Part shown: piece after piece, positions 5,032-12,703 of the stretch | Numbering within the stretch: the first letter of the stretch is position 1 | Layout of the letters: every line of letters begins with the position of its first letter | Source: a virus | Strand: one strand, 5' to 3' | Virus record (IMG/VR): IMGVR_UViG_3300028388_001250 | Coordinates: 1 to 34,071 of that record | Length of the DNA: 34,071 nucleotides | Translations under genes and position numbers: made by a program | Notes under the pieces: model-generated | Databases searched by the model: none | What the model was told of the DNA's origin: nothing | Seen by the model: the letters and a program-made list of their open reading frames with translations, nothing else

Positions 5032-5808
5032 ATGTACAGCTATGGTGATCAGATAGAACTACTGAAACCGATCCGGGTAAAGGATGGGGAGACCCGTCGT
5101 ATTGACTGCCCGTTTTGTGGTGGTAGGAACACCTTCACCTTGTCGAACGTCGATGGGAAGCGGGTGTGGAACTGCTACAAGGCTTCCTGCGGCATTCGTG
5201 GGGTAGCATCCGGTGAACGTACTCTGGATGGTCTAAGGCGAAAATTGAATGGGGGTATATGCGATACGAATACACGACGTAGAGTCGAGTTACCACGGCA
5301 CACGTCAAATCCTCGCCACCATGAGGATGTGATGAGGTACCTACAGGCGGTACACTCGATTGAAGCGTTTAACGAGGGCTTGTGTACTATCAGGTTCAGC
5401 CCAGCAGATAACAGAGTGCTGTTCTACATGAATTCCGGTGAGGGTGCGATGGGTCGTGCCTTGGATAACCGGAAACCCAAGTGGAAGGCCTACGGAAACA
5501 CTTCCGGTCTGCTTACGGTTGGAGAAGGCGACCACGCGGTCGTGGTAGAAGATGCTGCTTCAGCGTGTTCCGTTGCCCGTCTCCCCAACACCACCGGGGC
5601 GGCCTTACTTGGTACGAATATGAGTGCAGAGCAGAGGCGTCAGCTTTTGGGCTTTTCTAAAATCACGATTTGCCTCGATGCTGACGCGTCTGCCAAAGCT
5701 GTGAAGTTAAAGGGGAAGCTTGAGGGCCTGACGCTAACCCGCGTCCGGTTGATAGAGCAGGACATGAAGTACATGACGGCAGAACAGATAGAGAGGGTCT
5801 TATCATGA
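5032..5808 (+). CDS. phage DNA primase (zinc finger plus TOPRIM)
   Basis: A 258-residue primase that makes RNA primers for lagging-strand synthesis. The N-terminal zinc finger of the T7 gp4 type is C26-P-F-C29 ... C48-x4-C53. The TOPRIM metal-binding residues are E173-D174 (V-V-V-E-D-A-A-S) and D216-A-D218 (I-C-L-D-A-D-A). Unlike T7 gp4 it has no helicase half; the helicase is a separate gene 300 bp downstream. ATG 5032 has no clear Shine-Dalgarno sequence and is the only sensible start, because the zinc finger begins at residue 26. The stop overlaps the next gene (ATGA). Confident call. Confidence 0.88.
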   Translation: MYSYGDQIELLKPIRVKDGETRRIDCPFCGGRNTFTLSNVDGKRVWNCYKASCGIRGVASGERTLDGLRRKLNGGICDTNTRRRVELPRHTSNPRHHEDVMRYLQAVHSIEAFNEGLCTIRFSPADNRVLFYMNSGEGAMGRALDNRKPKWKAYGNTSGLLTVGEGDHAVVVEDAASACSVARLPNTTGAALLGTNMSAEQRRQLLGFSKITICLDADASAKAVKLKGKLEGLTLTRVRLIEQDMKYMTAEQIERVLS

Positions 5809-6008
5809 AGGCCAGAGGACTTATCCTAGTGGATTACGAACTGCCCGGTGGTTTCATGCAAGCTGCGGAAGAACAGAAGAAGCTTGAAGATGCCATGAAG
5901 GATTTGGTCAGAGGAAATCCACGCGTAGTGTTCTACGAGTGCGACATCAAGGAACGTAGGGGTGATCGACACCCGAACTTAAAAGACCTGAAGATCAGGA
6001 CTTCCTGA
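5805..6008 (+). CDS. small unknown protein coupled to primase
   Basis: A 67-residue charged protein starting at an ATGA overlap with the primase stop. Predicted fold: strand (G-L-I-L-V-D-Y), long helix (residues ~17-38), strand (R-V-V-F-Y-E-C), then a basic tail. Coupling to primase and a terminator 32 bp after its stop suggest a replication-related role. No family recognised. Confidence 0.6.
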   Translation: MKARGLILVDYELPGGFMQAAEEQKKLEDAMKDLVRGNPRVVFYECDIKERRGDRHPNLKDLKIRTS

Positions 6009-6039
6009 CGCCGGTCTACATCCTGATGGACTCCGGAGG

Positions 6040-6069
6040 CCCCGCACTAGATGCGGGGTCTTTTCTTTT
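6040..6069 (+). terminator. rho-independent terminator after the primase unit
   Basis: CCCCGCA (6040-6046), loop CTAGA, TGCGGGG (6052-6058), then TCTTTTCTTTT. A perfect 7-bp stem with a U-rich tail. It separates the primase unit from the helicase-polymerase unit, which therefore needs its own promoter. Confidence 0.88.
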
Positions 6070-6080
6070 GGGAGCAACTG

Positions 6081-6089
6081 TGGCATACT
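6081..6089 (+). promoter_or_regulatory. weak extended -10 promoter candidate for the helicase unit
   Basis: TGG-CATACT (extended -10 form TGn plus a hexamer matching TATAAT at four of six) lies between the terminator at 6069 and the helicase start at 6122. The -35 position falls in the terminator T-run and is poor. It is offered because the upstream terminator makes a local promoter likely. Confidence 0.3.
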
Positions 6090-6121
6090 AGGTACCCTAA
6101 CAGTTCCACGACGGGGTGACC

Positions 6122-7336
6122 ATGCTAGATGCCAGCCTTCTGAAGTCGCTTTTGACCCGCGACTTCTACGAACAATATTCGGACAAGCTGACCGACAGCC
6201 TGTTCGAAGAAGAGGTGCGTGACCTGTATAAGGTTATCGCGGAAGCCCATAACTCCTACACCCACGACCTGACTCCGCACGAACTGCTGCTTGTCTGGAA
6301 GAGCCAGAACCCGGTGGCGACTGCTGCGGAGGTTGGCGATATCGAGGCCGTGATCGACTCTGTGAGGCGTGCTGAACCGGTAGACCCGGAAGTCGCGGCG
6401 GATGTTATCGAGCAGTTCTGGCGTCGGGATATCGGTAAGCGTATCGCCAACATCGGTATCGCGATGTCGGAAGGCGATATGGATGCCCTGCAACAGCTAC
6501 AGTCTCTGCTGGACAAGCACGGAGAACACTACCTCCCAGACGACTATGGTGAACCCACCAGCGACGATATCGTCGAGTTGATCAGCGAGGTGTCCGACAC
6601 TGGCAGGTTCAAGTTCAATATCCCCTCCCTATCCCGACACGTATACGGCATCGGTCGCACCGAATTTGCCGTCTTCTTCGCAGTCCCTGAAACCGGGAAG
6701 ACGGCGTTTATCGTGTCCTTGGCCGTAGGGCCGGGAGGCTTCGTGGATCAGGGGGCCAAGGTACTTGTTCTCGGGAACGAGGAGAGTACGAAACGGACCG
6801 TTATCCGGGCGTGTTCTGCCGCCACCGGCATGACACAGGCCCAGATCGTGGAAAACCCTGAACTGGCCCGCGAGAAGTTTCGGGAAGCGAAGCAGGACCG
6901 TCTGCTGTTCAAGGACGTTCAGGATTGGGACATGGCCCGTATCGAAGGCTACATCGCCAAGGTGAAGCCGGATGTGGTCGTAATCGACCAAGCGGACAAG
7001 GTGTCCGTTGGCGGGAAGTTTAACGCGGGACACGAACGTCTCCGGTCGGTCTACCAGCAACTCCGGGAAGTGGCCAAGCGGCAGAACTGTGCCCTGATTG
7101 GCGTCTCTCAGGCGTCTAACGATGCACAGGGCAAGACCCGCGTGACCTACGACATGATGGAGGGATCGAAGATCGGAAAGGCGGCTGAAGCCGACCTGAT
7201 CATCGGTATCGGGAAACAGGACTTGGAAGAGGATAACTACGTCCGCTTCCTGACCGTCTCCAAGAACAAGCTGTCAGGTTGGCATGGGCTGGTCGTGGTT
7301 AACATCCAGCCTGAAATCAGCCGCTATATTTCGTGA
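6122..7336 (+). CDS. DnaB-like replicative helicase
   Basis: A 404-residue RecA-fold hexameric helicase. The N-terminal ~150 residues are helical, as in DnaB-type N-domains. Walker A is A-V-P-E-T-G-K193-T194 and Walker B is V-V-V-I-D289-Q-A-D. G-V-S-Q-A-S (about 327-332) is the typical DnaB/gp4 motif 3, followed by the D-M-M-E-G-S-K-I motif. The first glycine of Walker A is alanine here. ATG 6122 is preferred over GTG 6116 because GGGGTG lies just upstream of it. Primase is separate. The stop is followed within 10 bp by the next start. Confidence 0.85.
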   Translation: MLDASLLKSLLTRDFYEQYSDKLTDSLFEEEVRDLYKVIAEAHNSYTHDLTPHELLLVWKSQNPVATAAEVGDIEAVIDSVRRAEPVDPEVAADVIEQFWRRDIGKRIANIGIAMSEGDMDALQQLQSLLDKHGEHYLPDDYGEPTSDDIVELISEVSDTGRFKFNIPSLSRHVYGIGRTEFAVFFAVPETGKTAFIVSLAVGPGGFVDQGAKVLVLGNEESTKRTVIRACSAATGMTQAQIVENPELAREKFREAKQDRLLFKDVQDWDMARIEGYIAKVKPDVVVIDQADKVSVGGKFNAGHERLRSVYQQLREVAKRQNCALIGVSQASNDAQGKTRVTYDMMEGSKIGKAAEADLIIGIGKQDLEEDNYVRFLTVSKNKLSGWHGLVVVNIQPEISRYIS

Positions 7337-7344
7337 GGCTGCCG

Positions 7345-7881
7345 ATGACGAAGAGGACGATCAATTCCATCCGTATTCCGCTGAACAGCGAAGAAGTGCG
7401 TTTGGCTGAAGCTATCGCCAGTGACCGCATGGCTGTGACACGGGCGGCGGGATATCAGTCGGCCCGGCGCGACCGCACGCGTAGCGACTACGACATCGAC
7501 CTGATGGGGGCGAAGGGGGAGATAGCCTTCTCCAAGGCCTATGCACTGCCCAAGGCCTGCTGGGTGAGCGAGGGACCGGACGACGGCTGGGACTTTGAAG
7601 TGGGTGGTGCCCGGATCGACGTGAAGACGGGTACCTGCTACGCCTCCTACATGGTGTTCAAGGACGTGCACTTCCCGTGTGATATCGGCGTGTTCGTTCG
7701 CGAGACAGGTAACCCGGCAGTGATGGAAATCGTGGGATGGGCACACAAGGCCCACTTCCTTAACCACCGGGAGGAGGTTGCCTTTGGGTCTGACCGTCGT
7801 CCCGGTCTGCATGTGCAGCACCTGCGTAAGCCCCCGAGTCTGTGGGCTTTGCTGACACATGAACGCTTTAGAGAGGATTAG
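7345..7881 (+). CDS. PD-(D/E)XK nuclease-like protein
   Basis: A 178-residue protein with the restriction-endonuclease-fold signature: G-A-K-G-E59 on a helix, G-W-D83 and I-D92-V-K94 on adjacent strands. These could coordinate Mg2+ for DNA or RNA cleavage. It contains an Arg-rich stretch (R-R-D-R-T-R) before the core that may contact nucleic acid. ATG 7345 is chosen over GTG 7333 because TGAGG lies 7 nt upstream. Located between helicase and polymerase, it may process DNA ends, flaps or host DNA; the exact substrate cannot be read from the sequence. Confidence 0.65.
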   Translation: MTKRTINSIRIPLNSEEVRLAEAIASDRMAVTRAAGYQSARRDRTRSDYDIDLMGAKGEIAFSKAYALPKACWVSEGPDDGWDFEVGGARIDVKTGTCYASYMVFKDVHFPCDIGVFVRETGNPAVMEIVGWAHKAHFLNHREEVAFGSDRRPGLHVQHLRKPPSLWALLTHERFRED

Positions 7882-7885
7882 TAAA

Positions 7886-8065
7886 ATGCTGGGCGACGAC
7901 GAAATCAAAATCCTGAACGAGATGCTGGATCAGCGGGAGAAGTCCTACTACGGCGACTACACCAGCCGCCTGATCGACCTTCAGGTGCATTACCTGAAGA
8001 ACATCATCAAGATTCAGGAAGAAATACTTAACAGGATGAAAAATGACCAAGACAATAATCCTTGA
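7886..8065 (+). CDS. small coiled-coil-like protein upstream of DNA polymerase
   Basis: A 59-residue, highly charged and almost entirely helical protein. Residues 10-55 have a heptad-like spacing of Leu/Ile (L-I-D-L-Q-V-H-Y-L-K-N-I-I-K-I). ATG 7886 has GAGAGG 9 nt upstream and begins 4 nt after the previous stop. Its last 23 bp overlap the polymerase start, coupling the two. A polymerase accessory role is positional inference only. Confidence 0.6.
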   Translation: MLGDDEIKILNEMLDQREKSYYGDYTSRLIDLQVHYLKNIIKIQEEILNRMKNDQDNNP

Positions 8066-10169
8066 CCTTGAGACCACCGTGCAGCGGTTGGAGGGGAAGA
8101 TCGACAACTCTCCCTTCAATCCCAAAAATCGGTGTGTCTCGGCTCACTGGAAGATGCGGGGTGACCCGCAGGTACAGAGCCGGGTGTTCTACCACGTCGA
8201 GCAGGATACGCCGGACTCTCCCGCCGACCTGATAGCGGCCCTTGAGAGTGCCGACGTGCTGGTAGCCCACAACGCCAAGTTCGACGTGTTGTGGCTCCGC
8301 TCTATGGGCCTTCCGGTTCCTGAAAAGGTGTACTGCACCATGATCGGTGAGTACATCTTCGCTAGGGGCCAGAGGGCGGCCCTGTCTCTGCATGACTCGG
8401 CGCTGCGCAACGGCGTGGCTGCCAAGAAGTCGGACCTGATCGACGAGGCCTTCAAGAAGGAAAAGAAGGACTTCTCGGAAATCGATCTTGCCGACGTTCT
8501 GGAGTACGCCGAGGGCGACGTGGTGTCCTGCGAGGAGTTGTACGAGGTTCAGATAAAACGTCTGGCCGAGGACGTGAACGCTGGTCTGCACCCGGTGTTT
8601 GAGTTGATGAACGACATGCTGCTGTTCTTGGTCGAGATAGAGACGAATGGCGTCTGCATAGACCTTGCGGCGCTTAACGAGGTGGAGGAGGACTTCCTCC
8701 GCGAGAAGCGGGAAATCGAGAAGCGGCTGAACGAAATCGTGGAAGAGGTGATGGGCGATACGCCGATCAACCTTAATTCCGGCCCCGACCTTACGATGGT
8801 GGTATACTCCCGGCGGGTTATTGATAGGGAGAGGCACAAGGAAACCTTCAACATCGGTACGGATGCGCGGGGCAAGCCGTTGTATCCGCCCCGTATGTCT
8901 CCTTCCCAATTCACGCAAGCCGTCCGGGCGACTACGGAGGTGGTGAAGCGTACGGTCGCCGAGTGCTGTCCGGAGTGCAATGGCTCCGGATACTACTACC
9001 GCGTGAAGAATGACGGGACCAAGTACAAGAAGGCAAATAAGTGTAAGGGCTGTTCCGGTGAAGGTGTGGTGTACGTGCCCAATGGAAAGGTGGCGGGCCT
9101 GAAGCTGTCACCGGAAGGTCCGAGAGACGCGTCCATCAACGGCTTCAAGGCCGATAAGACTGTAGTGAAGCGGCTCATCGCACAGGCCGAGTCCAAGGGT
9201 AACCTGACGGCGGTGGAGTTCCTGACGAAGTTCAGCCGCCTGAATGCCGTGAACACGTACCTGACCAGCTTCGTGAACGGCATCCGGTACTGGACACGAC
9301 CGGACAGTATTCTGCACCCCAACTTCAACCAGTGTGTGACGGCTACCGGTAGGTTGTCCTCTTCCGACCCGAACTTCCAGAACCAGCCCAAGGGCGGGAA
9401 GTTCCCGGTACGGAGGGCGGTGGTATCCCGTTTTGAGGGTGGGGAAATTCTGGAGGCGGATTTCTCCGCTCTTGAATTCCGGGTAGCAGGCATCCTGTCT
9501 GGCGACCAGCAAATCCGGGATGACGTGCTGAACGGCAAAGATATTCATAGCCAGACGGCCATGATTATCAACCGCATCTCTTTGGAGGAGGTAACCAAGG
9601 ACCGTAGGCAGGCCGCGAAACCCTATTCCTTCGCTCCGCTGTACGGGGGACAGGGGGCCGAAGAACCTGATCATGTGAAGACCTACTTCCGGGAATTCTT
9701 TACGATCTACCGGGGCATGGCCCAGCAGCACCGGAAGTGGATGGATGGGGTTATGGAGGATGGGATCGTCCGTATCCCCTCCGGTCGTGAATACTACTGG
9801 CCCAACCCGACACGCTTCCGTTCTGGGCGGATCAGCAATGCTACTCAGGTGGTCAATTATCCGGTGCAGGGGTTTGCTACAGCCGACATCGTGCCTCTGG
9901 CCTGTATCCTCGCCTTGCACGCCTTCCGCCTTCGCAAGCTGAAGTCCCTGCTGATCCTTACCGTGCACGACAGCATCGTCGTGGACGTATATCCGGGGGA
10001 ACTGGAGGCCGTACGTGATGCCCTGAAGTGGGCCATGCTGGACGGGCTGTACGCGGCGATGGAGGCCCGGTGGAACTTCGTGTCGGACATCCCCCTCGCC
10101 ATCGAAATTCAGGCGGGTCAAAACTGGATGAATATGGAAGATGTCCCGTTGACTTGTTACCCCAGCTAG
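8043..10169 (+). CDS. family A DNA polymerase with inserted DnaJ-type zinc finger
   Basis: A 708-residue replicative polymerase. The 3'-5' proofreading domain has D8-L-E10, H76-N-A-K-F-D81 and Y155-A-E-G-D159. The polymerase domain has motif A D473-F-S-A-L-E-F-R, motif B R-R-Q-A-A-K-P-Y-S-F-A-P-L-Y-G and motif C V-H-D643-S (usually V-H-D-E). Between exonuclease and palm, residues 309-341 carry C309-x2-C312-N-G-S-G, 21 residues, then C334-x2-C337-S-G-E-G. That is a DnaJ-type zinc centre not found in T7 or E. coli Pol I. From memory, HMO-2011-type phages have this arrangement. The residue corresponding to E. coli F762 is Phe. There is no 5'-3' exonuclease domain. The stop is 13 bp upstream of the nearest downstream start of any reading, and a promoter overlaps the gene's end. 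Confidence 0.93.
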   Translation: MTKTIILDLETTVQRLEGKIDNSPFNPKNRCVSAHWKMRGDPQVQSRVFYHVEQDTPDSPADLIAALESADVLVAHNAKFDVLWLRSMGLPVPEKVYCTMIGEYIFARGQRAALSLHDSALRNGVAAKKSDLIDEAFKKEKKDFSEIDLADVLEYAEGDVVSCEELYEVQIKRLAEDVNAGLHPVFELMNDMLLFLVEIETNGVCIDLAALNEVEEDFLREKREIEKRLNEIVEEVMGDTPINLNSGPDLTMVVYSRRVIDRERHKETFNIGTDARGKPLYPPRMSPSQFTQAVRATTEVVKRTVAECCPECNGSGYYYRVKNDGTKYKKANKCKGCSGEGVVYVPNGKVAGLKLSPEGPRDASINGFKADKTVVKRLIAQAESKGNLTAVEFLTKFSRLNAVNTYLTSFVNGIRYWTRPDSILHPNFNQCVTATGRLSSSDPNFQNQPKGGKFPVRRAVVSRFEGGEILEADFSALEFRVAGILSGDQQIRDDVLNGKDIHSQTAMIINRISLEEVTKDRRQAAKPYSFAPLYGGQGAEEPDHVKTYFREFFTIYRGMAQQHRKWMDGVMEDGIVRIPSGREYYWPNPTRFRSGRISNATQVVNYPVQGFATADIVPLACILALHAFRLRKLKSLLILTVHDSIVVDVYPGELEAVRDALKWAMLDGLYAAMEARWNFVSDIPLAIEIQAGQNWMNMEDVPLTCYPS

Positions 10170-10177
10170 TGTAGTAT
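10149..10177 (+). promoter_or_regulatory. sigma70-type promoter for the ssDNA-binding gene
   Basis: TTGACT (10149-10154), exactly 17 bp, then TAGTAT (10172-10177), overlapping the last codons of the polymerase gene. It would give a leader of about 60 nt containing the hairpin at 10197-10223. Having its own promoter fits the high demand for a stoichiometric DNA-binding protein. Confidence 0.6.
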
Positions 10178-10196
10178 GTACCTTCGAACTGAGGTA

Positions 10197-10223
10197 GCTG
10201 TCGCGGTTCCTTGGCCGGACAGC
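10197..10223 (+). promoter_or_regulatory. 5'-leader hairpin before the ssDNA-binding gene
   Basis: GCTGTC (10197-10202) pairs with GACAGC (10218-10223), continued by CGG/CCG with a single bulged G, around an 8-nt loop. It lies between the predicted transcription start and the GAGAGG ribosome-binding site at 10231. There is no T-tract, so it is not a terminator. It could be a site for autogenous translational control or mRNA stability. Confidence 0.4.
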
Positions 10224-10246
10224 ACAAATCGAGAGGTACATCACAT

Positions 10247-11086
10247 ATGACGACGACCGAAGTCGCAACTATCGATCCGGCGGAACAGGCCCGCCTCGCA
10301 GCCCTGATGGGGGCTGATCCGGCAGCGGAACGCGATGCAAACCGCGTGCCGATGCTCAAGACCAACACGGACCTTGAAGACAACATGGGCCGCTCCCTCC
10401 CCCACGGGGCGTTCTACCTCAAGGGGCACGGGGAACCGGTGTACGCCACGTCGGTGAAAATCCGGGTGCTGGCCCACCACTTCCAGTACATCGATTATGA
10501 CCCCGAGCAGAAGAAGGTCGCCAACAAGACTCTGCTGGTCACGTCGTTCCAGCAGGAACTGCGGGACATGAAGGGCGGTATCCGTTGCGGTCGCCCGGAT
10601 GGCAAGGTGTGGCGCGAGATGGACGCGGACGCCCGGAAGAAGTACGGGAACATCACGTGCTTCCGGCAGCTTCGTTGTCTCGTCAGCTACACCGGGAAGA
10701 CTGCTGACGGGGAAGAGAAGACCGTCGAAAACGTCCCCGCAATCCTTCTTCTGAAGGGGGCCAACTTCATGGCCTTCGACGAAGAAGTGGTGCGGCAGAT
10801 TCCCTCCGGTCGCCGCCTGTGGGACTTCTGGATCGACGTGACGGCGGAGAAAAAGAAGAACGGCAGTGTGATCTACTACGTGATGCACTACAAGCCCGAC
10901 TTCGCGACTCCGGCTCCTCTTGATCAGACTACGGCGGAGACCATCGAACACTTCGCCCTGCTGATCAGCGAAGAGAACAAGAAGATCGACGAGGCCTACA
11001 ACAAGGCCCTGAACGATCTTCAGGGGGACGCAGACGCCTACGCGGCGCTGGACGACGATCTGGACAGTGATCTGGAAGACGCGTGA
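10247..11086 (+). CDS. probable single-stranded DNA-binding protein
   Basis: A 279-residue protein. ATG 10247 has GAGAGG upstream; an ATG at 10211 lacks one and would lie inside the leader hairpin. The body (about 45-230) is rich in beta-strand-like segments and aromatic/basic residues. The last 30 residues are very acidic and end D-D-D-L-D-S-D-L-E-D-A. A disordered acidic tail on a beta-rich body is the pattern of T7 gp2.5-type and other phage ssDNA-binding proteins, where the tail contacts polymerase and helicase. Position after polymerase, an own promoter and a following hairpin fit abundant production. No signature motif proves the family, so another replication or recombination protein is possible. 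Confidence 0.6.
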   Translation: MTTTEVATIDPAEQARLAALMGADPAAERDANRVPMLKTNTDLEDNMGRSLPHGAFYLKGHGEPVYATSVKIRVLAHHFQYIDYDPEQKKVANKTLLVTSFQQELRDMKGGIRCGRPDGKVWREMDADARKKYGNITCFRQLRCLVSYTGKTADGEEKTVENVPAILLLKGANFMAFDEEVVRQIPSGRRLWDFWIDVTAEKKKNGSVIYYVMHYKPDFATPAPLDQTTAETIEHFALLISEENKKIDEAYNKALNDLQGDADAYAALDDDLDSDLEDA

Positions 11087-11088
11087 AC

Positions 11089-11108
11089 GGAGGGGCTTCG
11101 GCCCCTCC
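11089..11108 (+). terminator. GC-rich UUCG hairpin after the ssDNA-binding gene
   Basis: A perfect 8-bp stem GGAGGGGC/GCCCCTCC closed by the very stable tetraloop TTCG, three bases after the stop codon. No T-tract follows, so it may be an attenuator, a partial terminator or a 3'-end stabiliser rather than a full stop; genes downstream continue in the same direction. Confidence 0.55.
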
Positions 11109-11135
11109 TACCCCCACTGAGGTAGGTGCTATACT

Positions 11136-11996
11136 ATGCTAGCCCAGATTATTGAGGCGACCCTCGTCTCCACCCTCGACAGGCTGTCGAACCGGGAACC
11201 GGTAGAGGTAAAGGACGAGTGGATCGAAGAGGCCGGTGAGCAGTTTAAGGCGGCTCTTCGGAAACAGTTCACCGTTACAGATGACGGGTTCACCCTGCGG
11301 ATGTCCAACATCGGTCGGCCTCTCTGCCAGTTGCAGATGGCCAAATCCGGTGTGGAGGGCACCCGCATGACCTATAACCACGTGATGCGGATGCTGATCG
11401 GGGATGCCGTGGAGGCCATCCTGCGGGTCATCATGAAGGCTGCCAAACTTCCGGTGACCAGTGACGGCGACGAGGTTGCGCTAAACGTGGGCGGTCACAC
11501 CATCACCGGTACGTCTGACGTGGACATCGACAACGAAGTCTACGACATCAAGACGTGCAGCCCGTGGGCGTTCAAGAACAAGTGGCAGAACGGCTGGGAC
11601 GGCCTCTACAAGAACGACGAGTTTGGATATGTGGGCCAGTTGTACGGCTACGCAGACGCCCAGAACAAGGAAGCTGGTGGCTGGATCGTCGTAGATAAAT
11701 CTTCCGGCGAGTTGACTGTGGTTCCGGCTGAACCCACCCAGAGTCAGCGTGAAGCCATCACCCACCACATCAATGGAAACGTGAGGGCCATCGTCAATGA
11801 CGAACCCTTTCGCCGGTGCTTCGAAGCGGAGGCGGAAACGTACTACGGGAAACCTACCGGGAAGACCCGCCTCCCAAAAGCGTGCAGCTTCTGTAGTTAC
11901 ATCAAGGCCTGTTGGCCAAACGCAGAATACAAAGCGCAGGAGGCGAGTAAGGCGGCGAACCCGCCCTACCACTGGTACGTCAAAGACGCGGGGTAG
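11136..11996 (+). CDS. Cas4/RecB-like Fe-S exonuclease (PD-(D/E)XK)
   Basis: A 286-residue protein with the full RecB-family signature: G89-D-A-V-E93, G125-T-S-D128, D137-I-K139 and Q168-L-Y-G-Y172. It also has four cysteines in the Cas4/AddB layout: C64 near the N-terminus, then C250-x2-C253-x5-C259 at the C-terminus, expected to hold a [4Fe-4S] cluster. Such enzymes resect DNA ends, usually 5'-3', to give single strands for recombination. Lying right after the ssDNA-binding gene, it may form a recombination pair with it. No CRISPR genes are near, so a Cas4 adaptation role is not supported. GAGGTAGG lies 9 nt before ATG 11136. Confidence 0.85.
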   Translation: MLAQIIEATLVSTLDRLSNREPVEVKDEWIEEAGEQFKAALRKQFTVTDDGFTLRMSNIGRPLCQLQMAKSGVEGTRMTYNHVMRMLIGDAVEAILRVIMKAAKLPVTSDGDEVALNVGGHTITGTSDVDIDNEVYDIKTCSPWAFKNKWQNGWDGLYKNDEFGYVGQLYGYADAQNKEAGGWIVVDKSSGELTVVPAEPTQSQREAITHHINGNVRAIVNDEPFRRCFEAEAETYYGKPTGKTRLPKACSFCSYIKACWPNAEYKAQEASKAANPPYHWYVKDAG

Positions 11997-12000
11997 GGAT

Positions 12001-12351
12001 ATGCCGATCAAGCCTACCTCTGCGAAGGCCAAGGGCAGACGCTTCCAGCAGCGTATACGGGACATGATCCTGACGTTGTGGCCCAATCTTCACCCGGATG
12101 ATGTGAAGAGTACCTCTATGGGGGCTGGCGGGGAGGATATCCAATTGTCTCCCGCCGCCCGGAAACATCTTCCCATCAGTATCGAGTGTAAGGCCCGTAA
12201 GTCCTTCGCGGTCTACAAGGACTACGCGCAGGCCGAGGCTAACTCCAACACCCACCAGCCGATCCTTTTCATCCAAGCGGACCGTAAGAAGCCTCTGGCG
12301 GTCGTGGATGCTGAATACCTGTTGGGTCTGCTGAAAAGAAAAGGGAAATAA
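12001..12351 (+). CDS. small PD-(D/E)XK protein, resolvase-like
   Basis: A 116-residue protein: basic N-terminus (A-K-A-K-G-R-R-F-Q-Q-R-I-R), then M-G-A-G-G-E45-D46, S-P-A-A-R, and I-E62-C-K64 followed by an Ala/Gln-containing helix (Y-A-Q-A). The G-E-D / E-x-K spacing is that of compact PD-(D/E)XK enzymes such as archaeal-type Holliday-junction resolvases and related phage nucleases. A junction- or branch-cutting role before packaging is plausible. ATG 12001 starts 5 bp after the exonuclease stop, with GGGGTAGGG just upstream; a longer frame from 11797 only overlaps the exonuclease gene. Confidence 0.7.
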   Translation: MPIKPTSAKAKGRRFQQRIRDMILTLWPNLHPDDVKSTSMGAGGEDIQLSPAARKHLPISIECKARKSFAVYKDYAQAEANSNTHQPILFIQADRKKPLAVVDAEYLLGLLKRKGK

Positions 12352-12355
12352 GTTG

Positions 12356-12703
12356 ATGGATATTACCATCAAGGATTTTGAGGATGTGGAAAACATCCCC
12401 GAAAATACGATGTTTATCCACATCGTTGTGGACCCGGAAGGCGGTATGCGTATCGCCAAGGGCCACAACTTTGGGGACGATATCCCGGAAGACATCGGTG
12501 GCGGCTATCTCGCCATCCTGAACGGGTTCCTCCTGATCCTAGACCTTGAACCGGAGTTACTCCTGCGGGCGTGGGCGTACGCCGCAGCGGGTCACTTCTT
12601 CATCTCCAAGGAGAAGGAGGCCGACCGGCGTATGGCGGCCAAGCTGGACGATGCACCGGGTCAGAACGTCGTCAAATTCAATCCCTTCAACCGGGAGGAG
12701 TAG
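12356..12703 (+). CDS. unknown acidic protein
   Basis: A 115-residue protein with an acidic N-terminal half (I-K-D-F-E-D-V-E-N-I-P-E-N) and a hydrophobic segment at ~48-75 (G-G-Y-L-A-I-L-N-G-F-L-L-I-L) interrupted by acidic residues, so probably a buried core rather than a membrane helix. A charged C-terminus ends N-P-F-N-R-E-E. ATG 12356 has AAGGGAAA upstream. Its stop is one base from the next start. No recognised domain; its place in the recombination/nucleotide cluster is the only clue. Confidence 0.6.
   Translation: MDITIKDFEDVENIPENTMFIHIVVDPEGGMRIAKGHNFGDDIPEDIGGGYLAILNGFLLILDLEPELLLRAWAYAAAGHFFISKEKEADRRMAAKLDDAPGQNVVKFNPFNREE

Noticed and set aside
1105-6100. GGTACC-centred motif before several transcription units (1113, 5022, 6091)
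   Set aside because: GGTACC also occurs repeatedly inside genes here, and the flanks do not align well enough to claim a phage-specific promoter.
11136-11996. A Cas4 protein implying a CRISPR adaptation system
   Set aside because: No cas1/cas2 or repeat array nearby; phage Cas4-like exonucleases in replication/recombination clusters are common.
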